From Nemertoderma westbladi (taxonomy: Eukaryota > Xenacoelomorpha > Nemertodermatida > Nemertodermatidae), in assembly GCA_032718475.1 (NCBI GenBank), contig JAUCBJ010008489.1:1-39302 (forward strand): a stretch of DNA of 39,302 bases, in the 5' to 3' direction. The notes beneath the pieces were generated by a model. The model had not been told where the DNA came from, ran no database searches, and saw only the letters and a program-made list of their open reading frames with translations. This document shows positions 28,164 to 37,310 of the stretch, piece after piece. The position numbers were made by a program, and so were the translations under genes. Within the stretch, counting starts at the first letter, position 1. The number at the start of each line of letters is the position of its first letter.

Positions 28164-30418
28164 CATACCGCCTTATTGTGGCCAAGGTAAGACTTAGTCT
28201 GCGTGCTAGCAGAACAACGAAATCTGCCTTGCCGCGGCATGACTGGTCCTCTCTGTTGCAACAGCCAAGTGTGAGATCCAGCTTCACACTACAGCTGAGC
28301 AACAGGTATGAGGCTCTTGCCTCTGAGGCGGCAGATCACTGTGAGGGCTATACTGCCTTTACAGAAGCAGTTAAGTTAGCAGCTGCAGAAACAGTTCCTG
28401 TATACCCTCGAAACAGGAAAAGGGCCCCCTGGACTGACAACAAAATTCAGAAGTGCCGAAATGACCTTCATAAGGCGCAGAAAGAGTCCCGACTCAAACA
28501 GACTACAGCGGCCAAGAATGCAGTTAAGGCTGCATCTAGGTCCCTGAACAGGCAGTACTCTGTTAATCTACAGGAGCTAATAAACCAACAGGTTGATGCC
28601 ATCAATGATGCTGACGACAGCAGGCAATCATCCCAGGCATGGAAATCAATCAATCTGCTTACTGGGCGGAAAAGCCAACCAACCACCAAGGTTAAGGCTG
28701 AATCACCAGCCGATCGCCTCAATGGTTGGAAAGCCCACTTTGAAAAGCTCCTCAATAATAACAGGGTATTGCCTGATAACTTTATAGAAGTAAAAGTGTC
28801 TGAGTCTGTACTCCCAGATATTCCTATTGGCGATATCTCCTTTGCAGAAGTGCAGGCTGCTGCAAAGAGCATTAAGACCAATCGTGCCAGTGGAGTAGAT
28901 GGTGTTCCCCCTGAGGTCTTTAAAATACCTGAGTGTTTAAAGCTCATCTATCCCATCATAGTAGACATGTACCGAACAACAAGAGTCCCACAAGAAATGA
29001 AAACAAATAAGTTGGTGCCAGTTCCCAAGAAGGGCAACCTAACACTCTATGGTTCTTTTCGGGGAATCTCATTGATCTCGATTGCTGCAAAGCTATACAA
29101 TAGGATTCTATTAAATCGCATCAGGGATCCCATTGAGAGACTGCTCCGTGGAAATCAGAATGGGTTCCGTAAAGGTCGTGGGACCATGGAGCCCATTTTG
29201 GCACTTAGAAGGATAATTGAAGAATTATCAAAAAAGAAAGACAGGCATCTGGCTGTTATCTTTGTTGACTTCTTCAAGGCCTTTGATTCAGTCTCTCGCT
29301 CACGTATGTTCAGCATACTTTCATTATATGGGATTCCTGATGAAATTATTGCAGCAATCAGATCAGTATACGATGGTTCGACAACATTTGTGTCTACTGT
29401 TGACGGTGACACAGAACCATTTGAAGTGTTATGGGGCGTCCTCCAAGGAGACACACTTGCACCATTCTTGTTCATTATTGTGGTTGACTATGTTCTACGC
29501 ATGTCCTTAGATCATCATAATGATGATGGGGTGATGATAACTCCACCTACTGGCTCCAGAAGTCGAGGAAATCCTGCCAAGTACCTAACTGATCTAGACT
29601 TTGCTGATGACTTAGGAGTACTCTCAGAATCATTAGAGGGAGCCCAACGGCTCCTCAGCTCATTAGAACATGCTGCTTCTAGTGTTGGTCTTTTTATTAA
29701 CTCCAGAAAGACCAAAGTTCTGACCGTTAACTTTGAAAGTCCTCAGCAAGTCTCTGATCGGATGAGCATAAGCTCAAAGGATGGTATGCTTGAGCATGTG
29801 GACGACTTCTGTTACCTGGGATCATGGATCCGGAAGTCAGGTGAGGACCTTCGAATACGTAAGGGAAAGGCATGGGCAGCCTTGAATAGGCTTTCCAGGA
29901 TTTGGAAGTCACCGAGAATTAATCGGAAACTTAAGGTCCGATTATTTAGAGCAGCAGTAGTTCCAGTACTCCTCTATGGGAGTCCATGCTGGGCTCTAAC
30001 TGCTGAGGACACCAAATCTCTGGATGGCACATTCACAAGAATGCTACGCCGGGTTCATTGTGTCAAGTACAATGCACACATCTCCAACCAGACACTATAT
30101 AACATTGGAGGTGTCTCATTGGTTCCCCCAAGCTTGACACTAGAACAAAACCGCCTCCGCTTTGCAGGACATTGCTTTCGCCGTAAGGACCAGCCAGTGC
30201 ATAATCTTGTACTTTGGCAGCCTCATGGAGTGAATAAGCATGGTGGACAGCCCATGACTTTCTTGAGACGCATCTTAAAGGACACTGGCCTTAAAGATGC
30301 GGATGATCTAGCAAATGTCATGGGTGATAGGGAGTTGTGGCGGTGCAATTTTGTTGACAAGCCGGCACAGCATTCTTAAAAATGCAGCTGCAATGCAGCA
30401 TGCCGATCCTAGTAGTAG
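28164..30418 (+). mobile_element. LINE retrotransposon, 5'-truncated, with 12-bp duplication
   Basis: A non-LTR retrotransposon inserted into unknown ORF 1. It starts inside the end of the endonuclease domain (the first residues read YRLIVAKVRL) and ends with a 3' UTR (AATGCAGCTGCAATGCAGCA) and a short (TAG)n tail. The exact 12-bp flanking repeat shows insertion by target-primed reverse transcription. Four more pieces of the same family lie in this window. Confidence 0.95.
28178..30379 (+). CDS. LINE reverse transcriptase
   Basis: 733 codons without a native start, because the 5' truncation removed the AP endonuclease; the first in-frame GTG is at 28178. The RT is complete to the eye: KTNRASGVDGVPPE, LVPVPKKGN, RGISLISIAAKLYNRILLNR, motif A FVDFFKAFDS (about residue 362), LQGDTLAPFLF, and motif C FADD (about 475). 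The tail LLYGSPCWALTAEDTKSLDG ... RLRFAGHCFRRKDQPVHNLV is typical of 'endonuclease-reverse transcriptase' LINEs of invertebrates. I cannot fix the clade by eye. There are no stops, so the insertion is young, but without the endonuclease it is not autonomous. Confidence 0.95.
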   Translation: MAKVRLSLRASRTTKSALPRHDWSSLLQQPSVRSSFTLQLSNRYEALASEAADHCEGYTAFTEAVKLAAAETVPVYPRNRKRAPWTDNKIQKCRNDLHKAQKESRLKQTTAAKNAVKAASRSLNRQYSVNLQELINQQVDAINDADDSRQSSQAWKSINLLTGRKSQPTTKVKAESPADRLNGWKAHFEKLLNNNRVLPDNFIEVKVSESVLPDIPIGDISFAEVQAAAKSIKTNRASGVDGVPPEVFKIPECLKLIYPIIVDMYRTTRVPQEMKTNKLVPVPKKGNLTLYGSFRGISLISIAAKLYNRILLNRIRDPIERLLRGNQNGFRKGRGTMEPILALRRIIEELSKKKDRHLAVIFVDFFKAFDSVSRSRMFSILSLYGIPDEIIAAIRSVYDGSTTFVSTVDGDTEPFEVLWGVLQGDTLAPFLFIIVVDYVLRMSLDHHNDDGVMITPPTGSRSRGNPAKYLTDLDFADDLGVLSESLEGAQRLLSSLEHAASSVGLFINSRKTKVLTVNFESPQQVSDRMSISSKDGMLEHVDDFCYLGSWIRKSGEDLRIRKGKAWAALNRLSRIWKSPRINRKLKVRLFRAAVVPVLLYGSPCWALTAEDTKSLDGTFTRMLRRVHCVKYNAHISNQTLYNIGGVSLVPPSLTLEQNRLRFAGHCFRRKDQPVHNLVLWQPHGVNKHGGQPMTFLRRILKDTGLKDADDLANVMGDRELWRCNFVDKPAQHS

Positions 30419-30430
30419 TACCATGGGCGG
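30419..30430. repeat. LINE target-site duplication, right copy
   Basis: Exact copy of 28152-28163. Confidence 0.95.
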
Positions 30431-31390
30431 TCCGTGATGGAGCTAAATGGAAAATACAAGCTGAGTTATGATAAGGAATTACGGAGGGAAAGAATGAGAG
30501 CGTTGGGGGACCGGATGGAAGTTTTGCGGAGAGAGTATCGCACGCGGTATCCCTACGACTTCGCTTTGGACGTGTGCGACATTAGCGCAGATCCGGACGA
30601 GGAAATCGCACGACTATACCATATGAATATGTATTTACGACACGAGGAGCCTCTACCTGCAGTCCGAGATCAGTTCGACGGAATGCATCTGTACCGGAGG
30701 ACTCGAGGTGAGGATCAGGAGACGCCGAAAGTCTTCAGCGTGTACAAGCTGTTCTACAAGTATGGTCAATGCATGAATAAGCAGGACGTGGCGATTCCCG
30801 ACCGATTAGACGAGCAACATCCAGAACCGATATTAACGCGATGTCCAGCTCACCAATTCCTTAGATACAACGAGGGAGGTTACCCGATGAGCAACCCGAT
30901 GATCAGTATCGACTTCAGCGGAAAGCGACCTCCGAGACCCATTACGCCGACCGTTACGACATTGGATCCGTATACGGAGATTAAACCCTGTTCGACACCC
31001 AGTTTGATAGAGACGGCAGCGGCCATTTCGCTGTACCGAGCCTACAAGGATCTAGAGGCGCGGCGCAAAGCGGCGCGGGACTCGGGTACCAAACCCGCGG
31101 GTTTGGAGCTCTCGAGTCCCTGGACTGCGTTTACTTCACCTCACCGAGTGAGAAGCCTCACGCCTGAGCATCAGGACGACATAGACGCGTTGCGGCAGGA
31201 GGAGCGAGCAGCGAAGGCGAAAGAGTTATTTGAGAACAGGATAGCGGAGTATAATAAGACTGCGGATAGACATCAAGAGGAGACGAGGAGAGTGACCGGA
31301 TTTGTTCCACAGGTCGTATCTCAACCCGGACCGGTGTATTATTCTGACGGCACCGAACCTGCGATATTAGTAGATCATCCGGAGTCGTGA
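30431..31390 (+). pseudogene. Unknown ORF 1, main part
   Basis: 319 codons continuing the frame of 28050-28163 across the LINE; total original length about 357 residues. I recognise no family. Seen: a charged N-terminal part (KLSYDKELRRERMRALGDRM), FALDVCDISADPDEEIARLY, a proline-rich middle (GKRPPRPITPTVTTLDPY), then a helical charged C-terminal part (DIDALRQEERAAKAKELF) that may coil. The recurrent palindrome at about 31090 encodes KPAGLEL here. The stop TGA at 31388 lies 30 bases before the next ATG, so the ORFs are packed like a polycistronic or viral-type unit. Confidence 0.6.
31090..31107. repeat. Recurrent palindrome, copy 3 (perfect)
   Basis: CCAAACCCGCGGGTTTGG is a perfect 18-bp palindrome inside unknown ORF 1. 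Read in frame it gives KPAGL, as copy 1 does in the integrase frame. Confidence 0.9.
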
Positions 31391-31419
31391 GAACGATACG
31401 ATTCTTGCTGATGGTAAGA

Positions 31420-32595
31420 ATGGCGGACCATTGGAACGTTGACTGTCTACGGGAAGTTTTATGCGCGAAGTTCTTGCGTGATGTCCCAATGCAGATCACA
31501 GATTACGACACGTTGGATAAGATTGGAGCTCCGGGGAAGGAGAGTAAGCTATTCGGATGGTTGGATAAGTACATCAAGGTATGGGTCGTGGTGGCTACAT
31601 TCCCAGATGACGAGGAGGTAGACCAGACGTGGCTGAGGAGGAAGGGTTCTTATACCCGATATGATGACCACAAGGCTATCGAGCGCATGTGGACCCCATC
31701 AGACGAGATTCAGCGTCAGTGGAGGAAAACGGAGGAATCACTGCAGGATTGGAGGGTGATGTTCTACGACAATGAAGGAGGGTCCCATCAGGAATGTTTG
31801 ACCAGCAAGTGTATTCAAATTCGTGCGGCCGATGGTGTGACTCATGTGTTTATGCGTGTGAGGGCGGATCGAGAGAGACCGGAGCCCATCATAACGACAC
31901 AATATCGGAAGGGGAAGGATCCTAGGGAACAGATTTTGGAGGTATGCAGGCGAGGAGGTATGCACGGAGCGGAGCGTATCGACGCCAGGATGTTACCCAA
32001 GAAAGTTAGAGAGGCTATTCTCAACCAAGATTACGTCAAGGTGGGATCGGGAGTCCAGAGCGATTTGGAGAGTGACTTCAACGCCATGACTGATCTGGAA
32101 GATAGATTGCCAAGACCGTTTGTCGACACCAAGCTATTGTTGCTATGGGCACAGGATATTGGAATTTATAGGGAGTATCCCAACTCTGCCAAGACTGGTA
32201 TGGGCTTTATAGCACACTTGTTGTATAATTGGGACTTTAAGTTAAAGACGCAGAAGAAGTACGAGGAGGCGTATGGCGAATACAACACGCCACCGGGAGC
32301 GGAGTTCAAATCCCACTTCAAGCGGCAAGCGTTAGTGTATTGGAACATTTGCGCGCCACCCCGTGCGTCGCTACAATATTATTTGGTGCTTGAGTCGAAC
32401 ACGGTGACTTGTTTATTAGCGGATATCGTTGCGCGAGTTTTGAAGCGTCATCCATTGGTATTCGGAGGAGATCAATACGTTCGCTCGAAAGGGGGAATCC
32501 AATCCGACGTGATGAAGCGTTTCTTAACCCCGTTCTTCAACCAATCGTTAGAGAATACGTCGATGGTTAGGAGGTTTATCGTTAGTAGTACCTGA
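31420..32595 (+). CDS. Unknown ORF 2
   Basis: 391 codons from the ATG at 31420 (an ATG at 31411 is the alternative). No family recognised. It looks globular rather than disordered: KLFGWLDKYIKVWVVVATFP, ESLQDWRVMFYDNEGGSHQE, TKLLLLWAQDIGIYREYPNS, SLQYYLVLESNTVTCLLADI, VARVLKRHPLVFGGDQYVRS. There is no signal peptide and no clear membrane segment. It is longer and more hydrophobic than a usual Gag matrix. Its place before a zinc-knuckle ORF suggests a structural, capsid- or nucleoprotein-like role; this is inference from position only. Confidence 0.6.
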   Translation: MADHWNVDCLREVLCAKFLRDVPMQITDYDTLDKIGAPGKESKLFGWLDKYIKVWVVVATFPDDEEVDQTWLRRKGSYTRYDDHKAIERMWTPSDEIQRQWRKTEESLQDWRVMFYDNEGGSHQECLTSKCIQIRAADGVTHVFMRVRADRERPEPIITTQYRKGKDPREQILEVCRRGGMHGAERIDARMLPKKVREAILNQDYVKVGSGVQSDLESDFNAMTDLEDRLPRPFVDTKLLLLWAQDIGIYREYPNSAKTGMGFIAHLLYNWDFKLKTQKKYEEAYGEYNTPPGAEFKSHFKRQALVYWNICAPPRASLQYYLVLESNTVTCLLADIVARVLKRHPLVFGGDQYVRSKGGIQSDVMKRFLTPFFNQSLENTSMVRRFIVSST

Positions 32596-32606
32596 CGTTA
32601 GTAGAG

Positions 32607-32770
32607 GTGTTTGGAGTAGATCTTCCGGTGGAGAAGACATATCCGAAACGAACGCGGGAGGAAATATTGGAGATAGAGGACAAGGGCGAGGATGTTTACT
32701 TTGTTCCGGATCGACAACCATTGACCGGAGAGGACGACATCGTATTAGACATTGGGAAGGAAGGAAGTGC
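32607..32770 (+). pseudogene. Acidic linker frame between ORF 2 and the zinc-knuckle ORF
   Basis: A frame reading VFGVDLPVEKTYPKRTREEI, then EIEDKGEDVYFVPDRQPLTG, open to 32858 without its own ATG. The zinc-knuckle text downstream is in another frame. Either a frameshift occurs at about 32741-32770 or this is a separate small unit. Confidence 0.35.
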
Positions 32771-33145
32771 GAAACCGATTGGAGACTCATATACGAGAGG
32801 GCCTGGTTTCCACAAGCACGTAGGTGCAAATTGTGCGGCAGCACAAGGCACAATTTAAAGTCATGCAACGCGGTAGTAGAGGCGGCGCATAAGGTCTGTC
32901 GTTGGTGTAATGAGACCGACCATTCGTTTCACACGTGCACCGTCTTCATTTCTCAATGTGGATATTGTGGGGTAAAGGGACATCGTAGCGCGAGATGTCA
33001 GCTGCGAGATGATTCCTTTCAAAACCATAGCGCTAACCTACTTCGGGAGATGTTAGATAAGTGGGAGAGTGTGTTTAATATTACCATATTCAAGCGCAGA
33101 TGCGTTGGTTACCATTTAAAGCGGGATATGGGTTTTGGGCGGTAG
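32741..33145 (+). CDS. Unknown ORF 3, triple CCHC zinc knuckle
   Basis: The frame reads DWRLIYERAWFPQARR and then three canonical C-x2-C-x4-H-x4-C knuckles in a row: CKLCGSTRHNLKSC, CRWCNETDHSFHTC, CGYCGVKGHRSARC, about 15-25 residues apart. Such knuckles bind single-stranded RNA or DNA and are typical of retroelement Gag proteins and of CNBP-like proteins. No ATG precedes the knuckles in frame, so expression by frameshift from the upstream frame, or an intron, must be assumed. Its last 45 bases overlap the start of the next ORF. Confidence 0.7.
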   Translation, partial: RIRHWEGRKCETDWRLIYERAWFPQARRCKLCGSTRHNLKSCNAVVEAAHKVCRWCNETDHSFHTCTVFISQCGYCGVKGHRSARCQLRDDSFQNHSANLLREMLDKWESVFNITIFKRRCVGYHLKRDMGFGR

Positions 33146-33696
33146 ACCCATCGCATGTTGCGTACGAGCCATATCTACAATCGCTACCACAATATCAGGA
33201 ACTCATCCTAACTGCTCAAGACCTTCCACAGAACACTGGAGTTATCGTAGTCCGAGAATACTTCAGACAATTGAACATGGACAATAAGTACACATGGAAC
33301 TTCGTTGCTATTTGCGATCGCATCACGAAGGGTGTATTTACGGAGACTAGAAAAGTGGTACGCGCGCGAGGTGATTGGAGGATGGCGGCTATACAATACC
33401 GCAACGAATTCTTGTTGACTCATGTGCCAGTGGGTTCATTGACCGCTGAGAGGATACAAGAACAGAGGATCACAGCGACCACAGCGACGACCACTGGAGC
33501 TCAAGGCTCGCGGAAAGAACCAGGAGGAGAGGTCCAAGACAAGCGTCAAGTCAAGGACGATCACTATCACTCAATTATAGAAGCACAACGGTTGCAGCGC
33601 AAGGCGCAGGGAGCGTCTGAGAAAGCGCGTGTGCAACTGCATAAGGAAGAGTTGGCGGAAGCGACCACGGGAGCACGACAATTGGGACGAGGCTGA
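33100..33696 (+). CDS. Unknown ORF 4
   Basis: 198 codons from an ATG at 33100, in a different frame and overlapping the end of the zinc-knuckle ORF by 46 bases. Seen: GYGFWAVDPSHVAYEPYLQS, LPQNTGVIVVREYFRQLNMD, YTWNFVAICDRITKGVFTET, then a Thr-rich link and a Gln/Lys/Glu-rich helix (EAQRLQRKAQGASEKARVQL). No family recognised. Confidence 0.5.
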   Translation: MRWLPFKAGYGFWAVDPSHVAYEPYLQSLPQYQELILTAQDLPQNTGVIVVREYFRQLNMDNKYTWNFVAICDRITKGVFTETRKVVRARGDWRMAAIQYRNEFLLTHVPVGSLTAERIQEQRITATTATTTGAQGSRKEPGGEVQDKRQVKDDHYHSIIEAQRLQRKAQGASEKARVQLHKEELAEATTGARQLGRG

Positions 33697-33805
33697 GGAA
33701 GAAGCACAAGCCGAGAATCTGTCGGGGCTCAGGGAACGTCGTCGCCGGTTCCGGGGAGTGACGCCTCACGGACGCCGTCAACGGAGTCGACTGGAGGTAG
33801 ATTAG
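33650..33805 (+). CDS. Basic C-terminal frame of the ORF cluster
   Basis: Overlapping the end of ORF 4 in another frame: KSWRKRPREHDNWDEAEEEA and then ENLSGLRERRRRFRGVTPHG, stop TAG at 33803. The strong acid-then-Arg pattern looks like real protein. It may be the true end of ORF 4 after a frameshift near 33660. No ATG of its own. Confidence 0.4.
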   Translation, partial: SWRKRPREHDNWDEAEEEAQAENLSGLRERRRRFRGVTPHGRRQRSRLEVD

Positions 33806-34842
33806 TGTATCTGGGAAGAGGGCGAAAGAGAGGAGCGAGCCCAAAGAACCCAGGAGCGGGTCGATAATACATTATAGCACAGGGCAACAGACTCTAGATA
33901 TATACATCATCGTCGCTCTGATGTATATTGTAGCATTTGGAAATCTTCGACTAGACTCATATACACTAGTTGAGTTATTTTGAATTTATATTATGAGAGA
34001 GGCGAAGGAAGTGATTGGGGAGACAAACCTGCGGGTTTGGCTTACTCCTTTCACTTGCCCTAGCAAAATTTTATATTTGATTTTGTATGTAGTAATCATT
34101 ATGTAGTAAGAACGAACGAGAAACAATATTTTGTAAATTTAATTTGTATGTAATAATCGTTAAACAGTGAGAGAGATAATATTTGTAAATTTAATTTGTA
34201 TGTAATTCATTATGCAATATCTATGGCAATATTTGTAAATAGTAGAATTATTGTGTTATTTAGATTATTTGGAAGAAATTTATTTTGTTTTGTATACATC
34301 ACCTTATACTCTTCTACAATTGGAGGGAAACATTGTATGATTTCCCTTGGAGCGGTGTTACGGTATATGGCGCTGTATCCACATTATTAGTCATTATGCA
34401 GTATGCAATATTATTCCATTATGCAGTATGCAATATTAGTCCGTTATACTGTACGTAATATTAGTCCATTGTGCAGCATGATATTTTAGATAAGGCATAA
34501 TAACGCAATGATATTTAGATAGGGAAATCGAAACACCCATATATTTGAATCCATCCATTTTGTATAGTATGTAGCCCTACCTACGTAATTTTGTATTAGG
34601 ATATATGTAGATAGTTCCAGGGTAGCAAGTTTATTCGGACCCTGGATTTTGTGCTTGCTGATATTAGCATCGATAGGGCTAGCATATAGGGACGCTGTCC
34701 TGGCCATTCAGCAGCCAGGGACGTGAACCATTACCATATATGGTAATAATTCGAGGTTTGGGCAAGCGATAGGGCTACAATCCGGCCTCCTTATTGGACT
34801 AACTGCTTCCAGGTTGGTCTAATGCTAGCACGGACTGGAGAG
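33806..34842. other. Non-coding DNA with short repeats
   Basis: Copy 4 of the recurrent palindrome (AAACCTGCGGGTTTGG) is at about 34026. A 37-codon frame at 33993-34106 that crosses it ends in a hydrophobic run (KILYLILYVVIIM). GTATGTAATAATC-type words repeat at 34085-34205. A 30-bp unit with CATTATGCAGTATGCAATAT repeats about four times at 34390-34480. A perfect palindrome, ATTACCATATATGGTAAT, stands at 34730-34747. No gene called. Confidence 0.55.
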
Positions 34843-34900
34843 CCAATAGGAGAGCGATTGAGTCACCCTATTGCATCACCCCATCCGGATCACCTATAAA
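34843..34900 (+). promoter_or_regulatory. CCAAT/TATA promoter-like block
   Basis: CCAAT at 34843-34847 and CCTATAAATTGG with TATAAA at 34895-34900, about 48 bases apart, with ATTGG (inverted CCAAT) also near 34793. A start site would fall near 34925-34930, where CCTCACATGA is repeated. This could be a gene promoter or the U3 of an unrecognised long LTR; no ORF follows closely. Confidence 0.4.
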
Positions 34901-37001
34901 TTGGCGGTGTGCCGGTAGAGCCTCACATGACACCTCACATGATCTGCTATCACCTTGTACTTGCTGAGCTGTCTCTATTCATTTTGACGGATATTTTAGC
35001 GTATTTTCTGCAATTTGCTAATTTTGATTAATTTCTTGGAATGATTTGCTAGTGCGATTACTTTTGATTGTGTTTCTCAATTAATTCCTTCGATTACTGC
35101 TAATTACAACTGAACTATGATTTCTACCTTTTGATTAATGGTTCTATGTGATTCCTTTCTGCGCAATAATCCTAAGGGATTTCTGAGACTGTCAGACTTT
35201 GAGATTTGCATGCGCCGCTACGGTAGCTATTAGCATAATGGAGGGCTAAGGTGCCAGTGGGCGGTGGGCACATCGGGGGGTTGAGCGACTAGGGAGAGCG
35301 GAGGATTCAAAGACGGGCAACGCTGGCGGGGGTCACCGTTGCAGGCGGGCACTTGCACTGTAACACGCAGACCATTCGCCGATACAGTAACTAGGGGGCT
35401 GATGATCCAGGTTTTGTCTCTATTTAGTATTAGGGGGGCAGGAATCGGGTTAGTTAGGAATCCTAGATGTATCCGGGAGAGGCCTGCGCGTATTACAACG
35501 TTGAGTGTGGAGTACGAATAGTGAGTCGCATAATTGTGGGCTATACACAGTAGTTAACTGCATAATTGCGAACTGTGATTGCTGACGCTGATTGGTGTGT
35601 TATTGAAGTGTGCCTATGATTGTGAATGTTTAGGTAGGCGCCCTTTTCTCTTTGATTGATTTCTATTTCTTAGTTACAACAATTAGTTACTGATTAGGTC
35701 AAAGTAATACGGCAATTTAGGCTATTACTAGCGAAACCTGTTGCGTGATAAATTAGAATTACGTATTCTGGAACTCTTAGTAATTAGTACGCTGTTAAAT
35801 ATTTGTGACTGTAACTGATTAGTAAAAATTAAGAATTAGTACGCAGCATAGCGGAGAGTAGCTAAGGTAATAATTAGAGTACTGTAAACTATTCACGCTG
35901 AGCGGTTATTTGCATTAGCGGGCAATCAGCTAGATCGCACTATTCGGTACGCACGATACGCTAGTAATTTGCTGGCCTAAAGCCAGCCGCAGGCAAGTTT
36001 AGACCCAGAGCGGTACTATCCACGTAGAAACGATTACTGTATCATTTTGATTATTTAAATATTCTTGCATTCACACATTACGTTAGAGAACCCCCAGTAT
36101 TCGCGATTAGAAAAGACGTAGGCAATAGCGTGCTTTAATAGTGATAGAATTAGGCGTAAGAATACTCTGAGTGCAAAGCCTCTCGCACTCGTCTTAAGTA
36201 AGCTTAGGGAGCCGACTCGGGTTTATTGTTTTGGTTATTCCCGCGTGGCTCATAGATTCGAACAGTTAGCTCTCTATCGAGCGATCGGTAGAGAAAGGAA
36301 CAAGCGATTTTGCAGGAGTTGTGTAAAATTAGTAAAATATATTAGCGGACGGCAGATTAGCGCCATCCAACGGTAAGTAGCGGTTTTGTATTTAGCCACC
36401 TTTACAATTTAGTAATATCACGCTCCTGATCCCCTTTACTTAACAGTAGAGCATTCTTTGTGTCTTATTGGTTAGGCAAGAGCTCATTAGGTTGACAGAA
36501 GGATATTAACGGGTATTGGTCTGTTCAACAGTGCTGCTGTTAGTATAGAGGTCGCGGTTGTTTATCACAAAGGGTTAAGGAAACATCCAACCCACACTTG
36601 ATGAGGTACAGCTTCCATTCTTTGTCGCCGCAGACGCCTGTTGGATTTACTGCGTTAGGAAAGTAGCTGACTCTGACAGCAGAGAGCTTTATGCAATCAA
36701 TATAGTCTCAAAGGGAATCAAAGGCGGCAAGTATTAAGACCTATTATTGAACAATTATTAGTAACTAACCTTAGTATAGATACCATTGTATGTTAATTTA
36801 TCACTTTAAATTACATTCTTATGATTAACGGTCTCAGACAGACTGCTTGGCGCCTGGCTTCCGCCAATTTTTACAACAACCAACAATGACCAACTACAGA
36901 TACGACCCGCCAAGCTGCTGCAAAGCCCCTATATTTAGTGGGCCAGTTATTTCTCTTACATTAGAATCCCTGAAACCAGTGTCGCAGCCACTACTACAGT
37001 A
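34901..37001. other. Non-coding DNA, no gene recognised
   Basis: About 2 kb without a convincing ORF. Words like TTAGTACGC and TAATTAGTA recur. At 36847-36867 stands TTGGCG..CGCCAA around TGGCGCCTGGCTTCCGCC, followed 19 bases later by an ATG (36886) and 38 codons (MTNYRYDPPSCCKAP...) running into the LINE tail. This resembles the layout primer-binding site - gag start, but no LTR pair is seen. Confidence 0.45.
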
Positions 37002-37310
37002 CTATTACTACTACTACGATCGGCATGCTGCATTGCAGTTGCATTATATATATATTACATACATATTAAGAATCCTATGCCGGCTTGCTGACAAAATTGC
37101 GCCGCCACAACACCCTATCACCCATGACATTCGCTAGATCATCAGCATTTTCAAGACCAGTGTCCTTTAAGATGCGTCTCAACAAAGTCATCGGCTGGCT
37201 GGCACCATGTCTATTCGTTCCATGAGGCCTCCAAAGCATAAGATTATGCACTGGCTGGTCATCACGGCGAAAGCAATGTCCTGCAAAGCGGAAGCGGTTC
37301 CGTTCAATAC
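37002..37310 (-). mobile_element. LINE 3' fragment with (TAG)n tail
   Basis: The minus strand encodes IERNRFRFAGHCFRRDDQPV through LANVMGDRVLWRRNFVSKPA, then a 3' UTR ending GCAGCATGCCGATCG and a (TAG)n tail. It is the same end as in the copy at 28164-30418. It is strongly 5'-truncated and moderately diverged. Confidence 0.92.

Noticed and set aside
28468-28947. Minus-strand frame of 159 codons in the LINE
   Set aside because: Shadow of the RT frame. The same antisense text appears in the scrap at 23963 because that copy is reversed.
36847-36960. Primer-site-like word and short ATG frame as a new LTR element start
   Set aside because: No TG..CA LTR end before it, no known Gag residues, no second LTR; kept only as a remark.
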